Of a stretch of DNA of 64,000 nt, positions 52,090 to 63,357 are shown in pieces; the first letter of the stretch is position 1, and each line of letters starts with the position of its first letter. The stretch spans positions 1-64,000 of the forward strand of contig NW_026999298.1 of NCBI RefSeq assembly GCF_037126465.1, given 5' to 3'. This stretch comes from Ornithodoros turicata. Taxonomy: Eukaryota; Arthropoda; Arachnida; Ixodida; Argasidae. The notes beneath the pieces were generated by a model that saw nothing but the letters and a program-made list of their open reading frames with translations, had not been told where the DNA came from and ran no database searches. Made by a program: the position numbers and the translations under genes.

Positions 52090-55000
52090 AAAACTGTCCA
52101 TTTCGAGTGCCGTTTTCGAAGTGATTTTGTCAAACGCGACCTTTCAGGGTGCAACAGGAGAACAAGGTACGGGGCTCAAACCCCGTGATCGTACTTTCAC
52201 ATATACATACACATATCCATTACGTTATATAATCAGCTTAGGATGATGAAATTCGCCATTTGGCCGTTTTGGAAGCGATTTTGTCAAACGCGACCTCTCA
52301 GGGAGCAACAGGGGAACATACGGGGTTCTAGCCCCGTGATCTTACTTTCACGTATACATATTATAATATCAGCTTAGGACATCTTTAATATTAATTTTAT
52401 ATCAAATGATAATAAGTCCCGACGTTTACGAAATTGGCCACTTGGCCATTTCGAGTGCCGCTTTGGAAACGATTTTGTCAAACGCGACCTCTCAGGGTGC
52501 AACAGGAGAACAACGTACGGGTTTAAGCACCGTGATCATACTTTCACGTATACATATTACAAAATTAGTTTAGGACATTTTTAATATTTTTATATCGAAT
52601 GATATTGAGCCCCGAAGTTGACGAAATTAGCCATTTGGCCATTCCGAGTGCCGTTTTGGAAGCCATTTTGTCAAACCCGACCTCTCAGGGTGCAACAGGG
52701 GAACAAGATACGGGGTTCAAACCCCATGATCTTACTTTCACATATACATATTACAAAATTAGCTTAGGACATCTTTAATATTATTTCTATATCAAATGAT
52801 ATTAAGCCCCGAAGTTGACGAAATTCGCCACTTTGCCATTTCGAGTGCCGTTTTGGAAGCGATTTTGTCAAACCCGACCTCTCAGGGTGCAACAGGGGAA
52901 CAAGATACGGGGTTCAAACCTCGTGATCTTACTTTCACATATACATATTACAAAATTAGCTTAGGACATCTTTAATATTATTGTTATATCGAATGATATT
53001 AAGCCCTGAAGTTGACGAAATTCGCCACTTTGCCATTTCGAGTGCCGTTTTGGAAGCGATTTTGTCAAACCCGACCTCTCAGGGTGCAACAGGGGAACAA
53101 GATACGGGGTTCAAACCTCGTGATCTTACTTTCACATATACATACTACAGAATCAGCTTAGGACATCTTTAATATTATTTTTATATCCAATGATATTAAG
53201 CCCTGAAGTTGACGAAATTCGCCACTTTGCCATTTCGAGTGCCGTTCTGGAAGCGATTTTGTCAAACGCGACCTCTCAGGGTGCAACAGGGGAACAAGAT
53301 ACGGGGTTCAAACCCCATGATCTTACTTTCACATATACATATTACAAAATTAGCTTAGGACATCTTTAATATTATTTCTATATCAAATGATATTAAGCCC
53401 CGAAGTTGACGAAATTCGCCACTTTGCCATTTCGAGTGCCGTTTTGGAAGCGATTTTGTCAAACCCGACCTCTCAGGGTGCAACAGGGGAACAAGATACG
53501 GGGTTCAAACCCCATGATCTTACTTTCACATATACATATTACAAAATTAGCTTAGGACATCTTTAATATTATTTCTATATCAAATGATATTAAGCCCCGA
53601 AGTTGACGAAATTCGCCACTTTGCCATTTCGAGTGCCGTTTTGGAAGCGATTTTGTCAAACCCGACCTCTCAGGGTGCAACAGGGGAACAAGATACGGGG
53701 TTCAAACCTCGTGATCTTACTTTCACATATACATATTACAAAATTAGCTTAGGACATCTTTAATATTATTTTTATATCCAATGATATTAAGCCCCGAAGT
53801 TGACGAAATTCGCCACTTTGCCATTTCGAGTGCCGTTCTGGAAGCGATTTTGTCAAACCCGACCTCTCAGGGTGCAACAGGGGAACAAGATACGGGGTTC
53901 AAACCTCGTGATCTTACTTTCACATATACATATTACAAAATTAGCTTAGGACATCTTTAATATTATTTCTATATCAAATGATATTAAGCCCCGAAGTTGA
54001 CGAAATTCGCCACTTTGCCATTTCGAGTGCCGTTTTGGAAGCGATTTTGTCAAACCCGACCTCTCAGGGTGCAACAGGGGAACAAGATACGGGGTTCAAA
54101 CCTCGTGATCTTACTTTCACATATACATACTACAGAATCAGCTTAGGACATCTTTAATATTATTTTTATATCCAATGATATTAAGCCCTGAAGTTGACGA
54201 AATTCGCCACTTTGCCATTTCGAGTGCCGTTCTGGAAGCGATTTTGTCAAACGCGACCTCTCAGGGTGCAACAGGGGAACAAGATACGGGGTTCAAACCC
54301 CATGATCTTACTTTCACATATACATATTACAAAATTAGCTTAGGACATCTTTAATATTATTTCTATATCAAATGATATTAAGCCCCGAAGTTGACGAAAT
54401 TCGCCACTTTGCCATTTCGAGTGCCGTTTTGGAAGCCATTTTGTGAAACCCGACCTCTCAGGGTGCAACAGGGGAACAAGATACGGGGTTCAAACCCCGT
54501 GATCTTAATCTCACATACACATACTACAAAATCAGCTTAGGACATCTTTAATATTATTTTTATATCAAATAATATTAAGCCTCGAAGTTGACGAAATTTG
54601 CCACTTGGCCATTTCGAGTGCCGTTTTGGAAGCGATTTTGTCAAACGCGACCTCTCAGGGTGCAACAGGGGAACAAGGTACGGGGTTCAAACCCCGTGAT
54701 CTTCCTTTCACATATACATATTACAAAATTAGCTTAGGACATCTTTAATATTATTGTTATATCGAATGATATTAAGTCCCGAAGTTGATGAAATATGCCA
54801 ATGGCCATTTCGAGCGCCGGTTTGGAAGCGATTTTGTCAAACTCGACCTGTCATGGTGCAACAGGGGAACAAGGTACGTGGTTCAAACTCCATGATCTTA
54901 GTTTCAGATATACACATTAGAAAATCAGCTTTGGACATCTTTAATATTATTGTTATATAAAAATATATTAAGCCCCGAAGTTGATGAAATAGGCCATTTG

Positions 55001-55140
55001 GCCATTTCGAGTGCCATTTTGGAAGCGATTTTTAAAACGCGCCCTCTCAGGGTGCAACAGGGGAACAAGATACGGGGTTCAAACCCCGTGATCTTACTTT
55101 CTCATATACATACTACAAAATCAGCTTAGGACGCTTTTTG
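52090..55140. repeat. 197-bp satellite array, about 15 units, each with a tRNA T-arm-like hairpin
   Basis: Successive GAAGTTGACG anchors at 52614, 52811, 53008, 53205, 53402 and 53599 are exactly 197 bp apart; the first two or three units and the last two are more diverged, as expected at array edges. Each unit carries ACGGGGTTCAAACCCCGT (or a variant), a hairpin matching the box-B/T-arm of tRNA genes. A block of units at about 53010-53430 is repeated almost exactly 985 bp (five monomers) later. Short frames across units are not conserved. Confidence 0.95.
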
Positions 55141-56475
55141 CTTAGGGAGTGTCGTTTCGGAAGCAGTTTCTTCAAACGCGACCTCTCCATGTACGGCCTG
55201 GCACCAGGATTAAAGGGGCTTCGCACGTTTTAAAGGGCTCGATCTGCTGCCGAGCGTTGCGGTATCCTCTGTTACAATCCCAGTACAAGCCGTTCGTAGT
55301 ATCTTTTTGGCACAATGATACAAGTCATTTGAGTCATTGTAAAGGGCCCTGCTGCTGCCTTTTCCAAATTTTGCGGTGGTTTCCGATGCAATCACAGGAG
55401 AGGGGCATAACATAAGCCGTCGCGTCTTTATAGGTGTGTAAAATGTCGGCCACCATGATTAAAGGGGTTTTTGTCCGTTTTGCTGTAGCCTTTTATGGAG
55501 TTTGCGGCGTTATAATTCCAGTAGAACGGCAATAGCATGCATAACCCGTTGCGTATACTTATATGACTTTGGAACTATGATACAAGGGGTATCGACCGTT
55601 TTAAAGGGCTCTGCTGCCGTATTTTCTGTATTTTGCGGTTGTCTCTGTTACAATCCCAGTAGAACGGCATTGCACAAGCCATTGATGACATGTCATCGGC
55701 AGCATGATACAAGAAGTCTCGCCCGTTCTGAAGGGCTATGCTGCATCCTTTTCCCGATATTTGCGGTCGCCTGTGTTATGATCTCGGTAGAATGACATAG
55801 TATAAGTTGTTGATAATATGACTGTGATAGCATGACACAAGGGGTTTTGCTCGTTTAAGAGGGCTCTGCTGCCACGTTTGCCGAATTTGGCGATCGCCTG
55901 TGTTATAACTCCAGCAGAATAGGATTGCACAAGACACTGGTAACTTTCTTTCTTTCGCTCCATGATACAGGGAGTTTCGCCCGTTTTATAAGGCCTTGCT
56001 GCTGCCGTATCCAAATTATGCGGTCTCCTCTTGCGCAATTCCGGTAGAAAGGCACAGCGTAAGCCGTCATTAATATGCCTTTGGTACCATGATACAAGGG
56101 GTTTCGTACGTTTTAATGGACTCTGTTGCTGCCTTTTCCGCATTTGGTGGTCGCTTCTGTTGCGATCCCTGTAGAAGAGCATCATAAGCCGTTGATAGTA
56201 TCTGTTTGGAACCATGATTAAAGAGGTTTTGCCCGTTCTAAAGGGCTCTGCTGCGATCTTTTACGGATTTTGCGGTCTCCTCCGTTACAATCCCAGTGGG
56301 AAGGGCAATAGCATAAGCCGTCTCGAATATACCTTTGACACCATGATACAAAGGGTTTTGCCCGTTTTAGAGGGCTCTGCCGGCGCCTCTTCCAAATTTT
56401 GCGGTCACCACTGTCAAAATCCCAGTACAAGGGCCTAGTATAAGTCGTTGATAATGGCTTCGCTATGCAGAATAC
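55141..56475. repeat. 126-bp satellite array, about 10 units
   Basis: The landmark CATGATACAAGG or variants recurs at about 55314, 55456, 55577, 55704, 55832, 55962, 56089, 56213 and 56341, so the period is 120-142, mean near 126. Unit contents: AAGGGCTCTGCTGC, TTTGCGGT and an AATCCCAGTA box. Units are quite diverged. It begins within about 60 bp of the end of the 197-bp array, with only TCAGCTTAGG-type remnants between them. Confidence 0.92.
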
Positions 56476-58319
56476 ACCAGTGACTCTTTGTGGTGTATTC
56501 CATGGGTGCCCCTGCCATCATCGGGGTTGCAGAAAGGTTACTTTTTACTTTTCTCAAAGAAGTTGGCAAGTGATGCAATGTTTCAGAAGGATACTGTGGT
56601 GGTGATGGTGAAAGGGCTTGCCGTTGTCGGCCTCGCGTATATGGGCAACGTCACGACTGGCGCCCTGGTGAAATGTGCGTCCTGGGCAGACTTCTAGGGT
56701 CACAGTGGGTCATTTCTTGCAGGTCGAGGTGTAAGCATACCATGGACTTGTTTATGCGTGCTGCACTTCGAGAAAAATTGGTTGATTACCATGAACAGTG
56801 AAATTCAAAGGGCTTCGTAACGGATATGTTCTCAAGCGGTGAACCACCCCAGGCCATAGTCATGAACTATTTGTTGTTGTTGTTGTAACGGATATGTATT
56901 TTCATCTATGATGTCTTTTCCTCAGACTTTAGCACCAGTGCTCGTAGGTGTCTGTTGCCGTGTAAATGTTCGGAATGCCGGCGATTTGCTGTGCAAGTTC
57001 ACTTTTGTGCCCCGTATCTTGGCAAGTTTTTTTCCTTGCCGTCGCGGCTCTCTCATGCTGAATTCAAACGGAAGGTATCAGCCTTTGGTCCGTTGCGCAA
57101 CTCGTATCAGCAGCGAAGAGGAACGACAATTTCTTCTTTGTCATTGTTGTTGCGGCTGGCACTATCATCAATGCGCATAGAAGCCAAGATGCGGTACCCG
57201 GCGTGATAAGATGTCTGCGTGATTTCGAGTGGAGAGAACCATAGGGTGGTATATCTATATGGATACATATCTATGCGTATGCATTGGTGGCCAAGGTGTA
57301 TCGGGAAATCTCATGAATTACAGGGGAGTGGTTGGAAAAATTCAGGGGGAGCGTACACCTCCCTGGGGGGTGGGGGTAATCACCCTGGAAAGGACCGCAA
57401 TTATCGCAAAGTACCTTAGCGTAAACAGCTGAGCGGTATAGTTATTAGGCATTCGCATATACAATTCGTCAATGAGAAACTTCACTTGACACACCAGCAG
57501 AGACAAATGAGCTTCTTTTCCAAATTAGACATTGAAAATTTGAAAGGCGTTGCAAGTTATTCGTACATAGTTCTTCGCGAACGATTATCCCAACGTCCAG
57601 GAGCACTGAAATTGTCGGTTTACACACTGTATTGCTGATTTTGCTTGCATTTTCAACGTGAAAAAGAAAAAGGAAATCAGGGAAAGAGAAATAATTAAGA
57701 ATATTCACACAATGACCCTCGAACATAACTACTCCATCTATTTTTTTTTCTTTTTTCTCACTGCGCCTCTCTGTGCTCAGTATACAGTTTTTCGCGGATG
57801 ATATCCGGAGAGGCTGCTGCTATGCTGTAAGCCCATAAACTTAGTGTAATAATTAAGATGATGTCATTCTCTGCACTTGTCTCCACTATAACTTCTCAAT
57901 TATCATATTACTTACAGTGTAGCTTATCAAAATGCACGTTCAGACCAGATCGCTAATCGCTATAACTACTAGCTGAGGTTCATGAGTCACAAGAACTGCT
58001 CGAATGTGAATGTCCTTCCTAACGTCGACAGGAGCAACACTACATCGAGCAAGGGTAAAAACAATGACTGAAAACCTGGTTTCATTCCCACTTCTTCATT
58101 ATTGGTGTGCGTGCGTGTGTGGGGGGCAGCTTTATTCTATTTAGTGGTCAAGAGCCCTCGGGACACAGAATAGCTGACTGCAAGCCATGCACATGCGGCC
58201 CGCGTGTGTGAGAGCCCTGATTGCCCTGATCTAAGCATTACTTCATCTTAAGCGAGAAATAAATAATGTACTCGAGGGCGCGTAGCACTTGTTTAGCGTT
58301 ATCTCCAAATCTGGTATTT
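56476..58319. other. No gene recognised
   Basis: Frames at 56488-56697, 56908-57206 and 57219-57432 (plus) were considered; none shows a domain or a second copy. There is a GTT run at about 56866-56884 and a pyrimidine run at 57739-57757. The AGGGTGGTATATCTATATGG stretch near 57243 is low complexity. Confidence 0.45.
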
Positions 58320-58990
58320 AGTTCTGCTCCAAAATATCTGGTCCAAAGAAGTCGCGTTTGATCAAACTATTGCCACTCGCATCGCCACAGCACTCGCAGA
58401 CGCCAAACTGTCCGTATCTTCCATTTCATTTAGTAATAATTCTGGATATAAACGTGATATCGAAGATGTCATCACTTAATTACGTAGTCTGTGTATCCAT
58501 GCTTAATAGCTATGAGTCCGCGGCCCATACCTGATTCCCTTGCCAGAGCCCGCGAAGTAGCGTTTGGTCAAATCATTCATTTTCAAGCGACCAAGCGACC
58601 AAGATCAGACACAAGTCGCTCTGTTGTTGTTTCGTGTTTGTTCTTTGGTCGCTTGTGGATTTACACCAACCAGCCCAATCTATATACTTCAGACATTTTG
58701 CCAAATCGTCGCCGAAGAGGCACTCACTGGCACCAATTTGTCAGTTTCCTCTATTTTAGCTCGTAATAACTCTTGATACCAATTTGATACTGATGGTATC
58801 ATCATAAAATTACGTAGTCTGTGTATCGTCTGTGGATCATAGCTGCTGTCCTTGCTGCACTCTTAGAACTCGCATTTAGTGAATTTGTCGTCCAGAAGGC
58901 TATCACAGGCGCCAACCTGCCAATTTCATCCGGCAATCTCCCGATATCTGGAAAGTCTCATGCTCGTTCCCACAGTTATACATCAAGTCT
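58320..58990. repeat. Degenerate duplication, about 333 bp
   Basis: ATTACGTAGTCTGTGTATC occurs at about 58479 and 58812. The preceding stretches also align (GTTTAATCAAA-like, CGCCAAACTG or CACCAATTTG, TCTTCCATTTC or TTTCCTCTATT). A third partial match starts near 58885. Probably an old tandem duplication. Confidence 0.5.
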
Positions 58991-59479
58991 TATTCTTTAT
59001 CTTACGCGAATGCTCCCGGGCGTGTTATCGGTGTTGTTATCAGGTCGGGGCGCGGAAAGGGAATTGTTCGCCTCAGATATGTCCTCCTCTCCCTGCCCAG
59101 ATCTGTTCCTCCTCACGTACTCACGCACCACCCTGTAAACTTAGCTTCCTTGCGTAGTCCTCTGCTATCAGGTCAAGCCGGGTTTCAGAGGGGGTGTCCC
59201 TGAATGCTGCTCTTGATTTGTTTCAAGAGAGGCAAAAGTCCTCAAGATATTGCAAATCTATATTGTAAATCTACTCAGTATTGGCAAGTTAGATCACACA
59301 ACTTGGTTGATTCATTTTATCAAGCTTTGTTTCACACCTCAAGGAAACGCTCTTCGGTAACCTCAGTGAGCCAAACACGCAGTCCAGGTCCAGTTTTGGA
59401 TATTTTTACTGGTCTCGTTAGCAATACATTGTTCCAAAATACCACAAACTCCAGCTGGACACCATATCAATGAGCCTGT
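58991..59479. other. No gene recognised
   Basis: Short frames only; nothing conserved elsewhere in the window. Confidence 0.4.
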
Positions 59480-59690
59480 TGCCTTGCACTTCATCGGCGC
59501 GGCCCCCTGCTGGCTAGCAGGAAGGTATCGAATAAGAAACAGGTGACTGGCTGTTCTGTGCACCTCTCAGTGTGTGTGGCCGCTTCTGTTTGCTGCTAGG
59601 GTGTCACTCCCATAAAGAAATGCAACACCCCGGTGCTCCATAAACTTTTGTCCCAATCTGTTCGAATATTGATGCACAGATGGCGTGAAG
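59480..59690. mobile_element. Palindromic MITE, copy 1
   Basis: Contains ATCGAATAAGAAAC, CTAGGGTGTCACTCC and AACTTTTGTC, which recur in reverse complement at 60760-60960. Each copy is itself imperfectly palindromic: an outer CTTCATCGG/CCCCTGC part mirrors the GTGTCACTCC/AAAGAAATGC part. About 190-200 bp, non-coding. Confidence 0.55.
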
Positions 59691-60759
59691 AAAGCCATAG
59701 CAGCAGGGCAGTTTTCAGAAGCAGCTTTTCAACCAGATTCCAAGAGTGTGCCAAGCAGCAGGAAATACACCCAGCCAGAGGATTTCTGTTGAATTCATGC
59801 TTAAGGACCTTCACATCTACATCATTTACTCATGAATGCAGCACTGTCATGTGACAACACATGACAGTCCATTAATGCTTTGAACATGAATTGAGCTTTA
59901 CCCTCTGGTTGGGCGTGAAACAATGAATCTTTCAACAGCTCATGACCCATTTGGGGGTCATGACCCACAGTTTGAGAAACACTGCCCTACGCATTCATTC
60001 CAACAATAATCTGGCATCCTTCAAAAACACCATCAAACAGGACTTTTCTGCTGATACGTAGGGTGACATGCAATTACTTTTTGATTATGTGCATTTCTCT
60101 GCTGTGCAATATCTTTGCTATTTGTTTCTTATACTTGTCATGTGTTCTTGGTATTTCTGTTCCCCTCAAATTGTGTAGACATTTGCATTGACTGTGTCTT
60201 GGACTGTTCAACAGGGCTTCCCAGTATCAGTATCACAGTATACTGTCATGAAATAACAATAAAAACCTCAAAACTGAAAAAAAAATCATCTGAAACACAT
60301 CTGTCTGACTGATTCCTCTAACGATCTCCTCACAAATGCTCGATGAATGATAGTTCATGTAACCACTCCTCTGGTTGCATGGCACAGAATATGCACCTTG
60401 AAGATGTGGACAGAAACAAGCTGTAACAGGCCGAGGAAGTTTAGATGATGTGGTGAACCTATGAGTTTGTTGTTGCCTTGAATGGGCCATCATCGCTCAG
60501 AGCTAAAACTTATTTATGTTGACTACTGCCTTCAAAATCTAACTATACTAAGGCATACTATAAATTACTATATAGTCTAACTATACTACTATAAATTTTT
60601 TGTTCTGCACTTTTCTTGGTACACCAGAGTTCACCCAAATGACTTTCTTAAGCATTTTTGCAAGAGCAGCCTTTTGGGAAGAAATAGGCAGCAAAATCTC
60701 AAATTGGAACACTGACCTTACCGAGCAGTGTTTGTTAGTTGTCGAGGTTGTACAATGTA
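59691..60759. other. No gene recognised, includes one hAT terminus
   Basis: Apart from the hAT end at 59940-59984, only short frames were found. CAGTATCAGTATCACAGTATA near 60221 is low complexity. Confidence 0.4.
59940..59984 (-). mobile_element. hAT (Charlie-like) terminal inverted repeat
   Basis: The reverse complement reads CAGTGTTTCTCAAACTGTGG, then GTCATGACCC twice. This is the conserved terminus of a widespread hAT family (CAGTGGTTCTCAAACTGTGGG). The opposite end was not found, so it is a truncated relic. Confidence 0.7.
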
Positions 60760-60960
60760 CAGTTTGGTACAAATGTTTACAGACCACCATGGTGTCACAT
60801 TTCTCCATTGGAGTGACACCCTAGCATCAAACAAGAGCGGACGCACATACTGAGAGATAGACCCGTTTCTTATTCGATCTTTTGCTGGTAGCTGGCAGGG
60901 GACCACTCCGATGAAGAAAAGCGCAGTGCCGTGAACTTTTGTCTCGGGCTGTACACGCTG
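60760..60960. mobile_element. Palindromic MITE, copy 2 (opposite orientation)
   Basis: Reverse complement of 59480-59690; see that entry. It ends next to the inner edge (60986) of the 1-kb inverted repeat. Confidence 0.55.
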
Positions 60961-60985
60961 TTGTGTTGTACTCATACAAATTCTG

Positions 60986-61975
60986 AACTGCAATCTTTGG
61001 AAATTTGAAACCATTATGCCTTAACTGTCGGCTCTGATCATGAGCGAGATGGGGCCCCGTCCCGTTATGTCCTGGAACTTTGCCAGTCTGGAACGTTGCA
61101 GACGAATCATCAATGCAGGTTACCCCACGCCTAATGGAACCTTATGATTTTATTTGGACCTTTTTCCTTTGATGTTCTTCTCTGTAAAAGCACCCGATCA
61201 GTTACAAATATAACAACACTTTAAACTTCCATCTTTCAATCTTTTTACCCCTGTGCTTTTTAGTAAAATGACTCTTGGCTGCATCCTGCATTTCTTCTCC
61301 CCATGCCTGAAAATCTGAAATCAGTAAAAATAAGCAATGTCCTAGTTTCAACACAATCCTCATGTGTTTCCTAATTTTGTTGCTCCAGTTAAGAATACAG
61401 TATTTGAATTCTGAGTAAAAACACAAGTATAAAATAATAGGAATCACTAAGCACAACGAAAGATTACTGATAATTATCGAAACCACGATATTTCTTACTC
61501 ATATACCGACTTCGGTGTTAAGATAGAACAGGTAGTAATTAGACAGTCCGATTGCACAGACTGTACGAACACGCCACCCGAATTAGTCCAACTCGACACT
61601 ATGGGCGTACATTACGCACCAGTCTGCCGGTTTATGCCACTGAATCATTTGCTACAACACATGCAAAATAAGGGCGTTGAATGCGAGTGGTATGTGTGTA
61701 CTAGTGTAACAGAGCATGAGACGTACTTACCAGAATTGCACTCGTGCGTCTTAATTCACTTGGAAGTTGCGTACCTACATTCACCTGGTGCTGCTGCTGG
61801 ACCGAGAAGGTGCAGCTGAGAAAAAGTGGACTGGCACTTGTTGCATCTGTAGTAACAGAGCGGCCCATTTTACAATTTTGTACAGACGCCTTCACCTTTT
61901 GAACAGCGATCACGAAACAGCGTTGCTGAAACGTTCCCTCACCTGTTGAACATCGACGGACGAGCCGGACATCTA
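60986..61975 (-). repeat. Right arm of the 1-kb inverted repeat pair
   Basis: Reverse complement of 49589-50583. Differences are small indels and substitutions, including in the exon 2 copy (CTCGGTCC for CTCAGTCC). A long minus-strand frame (61701-62414) crosses its outer edge and is probably fortuitous. Confidence 0.92.
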
Positions 61976-62594
61976 CCCAGTAAACCATATATATCCCAGG
62001 TACATCCTGGAGATATCGCAAATTGGATGTTAGGATATCCATGGGAGCTTCACAGAGAGCCCGTTTACATAGAAAGTACATCCATGCGACTGCCAGATTC
62101 CTACTGTTTTCACATCCCAGAACCGTCGCATAGACTCTATTTTGGATATTTGGATGTTCCGGGGATATTTTAAAATTTATGCAATTTTTCGTTGAATCAA
62201 TTTGAAATTGATAGTTATTGACTGCTGTAGCAAATAAATGCTGCACACAGTAATTAAACAAAAAGGCGTCTACTTTTGGCAGCACGCCCCGCTTGTGGAG
62301 GGGTGCACAGCGATCTTTCGGCCCTAATCCAAGACCAATGTGCTCCCTTTTTGGCCCCTGCACCGCGTACGCGGATTTCAAGAGATACGAGAGCGAGCAT
62401 ATACTGAAATACAAATTGTTGGAGTACGTTCGTCAAGTGTAGCGTGGCGTATCACATTTGCAACGGTGACAACGTCTTTACAGTTAATTTGTGAGTCTGC
62501 AACCTACGTCAGCTTATACCTGCGAACGTTCCTGACACCCCATCCTAGCAGCTATCGTGTTTTTAACTCAAGCTACCGCCTATAGTGTGATTAC
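61976..62594. other. No gene recognised
   Basis: 61980-62170 contains repeated GGATATTT/GGATATCC/TGGATGTT motifs, partly mirror-like, as in a MITE or minisatellite relic. Nothing further. Confidence 0.4.
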
Positions 62595-62815
62595 TTGGTA
62601 AATAACGTCCCAGGGAACACATGGTAGTCAACTAGACGTCCAGACCTGTTCTAGCCCTAGACTTTAGGGATAGTGCCCAAACTAGACGTTGACTAGACGT
62701 CTAAAAGTCTTACCATTATTTAGATGTCTAAAATTAGTGATTTACTAGACATCTTGTAGACATTTAGTAATTGACGTCTAATTGTAGACGTCTTGTAGCT
62801 GGCCTTGTATATAGC
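62595..62815. repeat. TAGACGTC-rich motif cluster
   Basis: TAGACGTC and TAGACGTCTA or near matches (TAGATGTCT, TAGACATCT) occur about ten times in both orientations within 220 bp. It probably is a MITE with subterminal repeats, since such short palindromic clusters bind transposases, but no clear ends or target duplication were found. Confidence 0.55.
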
Positions 62816-63032
62816 AGATATTAGAAATCATCAAGATTTTGTTTTATTAGCTTTTTAAGAGGTGTGAACACATTCACACATCAAATACAGTCACTATATT
62901 TTAAGAGGTGGTTCTAAGCTTAGCTTTCAGGCTTACAAAACTGAAGTTCAATTGCTACGAAACATATGCAGGAAACTGAATTACTTGATGGCAGAGTTAA
63001 CATAATTGTGGTGTTCAAGTTGTCCGTGAACC
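62816..63032. other. No feature recognised
   Basis: AT-rich unique sequence. Confidence 0.4.
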
Positions 63033-63275
63033 GGCCCTGGTGACTGAGTCTGTTCGCCTTCTGATCCCGAGATCGCTGGTTCGAACCCGGCCAAAAACAC
63101 CAGCAACTTAGTGCCAGGATACAGGTTGCTTGGACATGCCATCTTCCACAAGGGACATTAAATACGGTGTGTTGTGTGGTGAGCTTTCATTGCGTGGGCA
63201 ATCCACAGACCGACTGCTGTGGCGTCGCTCATGATCTCAGTTGTCTCGCAATGTAAACCCCAATTGTTATTAAGT
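63033..63275 (+). mobile_element. tRNA-derived SINE
   Basis: The head (63033-63092) has box A TGACTGAGTCTG and box B GGTTCGAACCC closing a stem with GGCC at the start, the shape of a tRNA-derived promoter. The body continues to a tail GTTGTCTCGCAATGTAAACC, whose 3' part also occurs at 32715-32777. No A-tail is obvious. Its RNA would be made by RNA polymerase III and retroposed by a LINE. Confidence 0.72.
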
Positions 63276-63357
63276 CTTCCATGCTGGTATCTGTCCACAA
63301 GAGTCGTCACAAGAAGTCTAAAAAATGTAGCCAAATGCAGAAAGGGAACTGGAATTA
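63276..63357. other. Short spacer ending in the TA target of a mariner element
   Basis: TA at 63356-63357 precedes the mariner terminus. Confidence 0.5.

Noticed and set aside
52090..56475. CRISPR array
   Set aside because: The units are 197 and 126 bp of continuous homologous sequence, with no short-repeat and unique-spacer pattern, and the genome is eukaryotic.
61701..62414. 237-codon minus-strand open frame as a gene
   Set aside because: It crosses the outer edge of the 1-kb inverted repeat and a repeated GGATATCC region; the part within the repeat has different coding sense from the putative exons, and no domain is visible.
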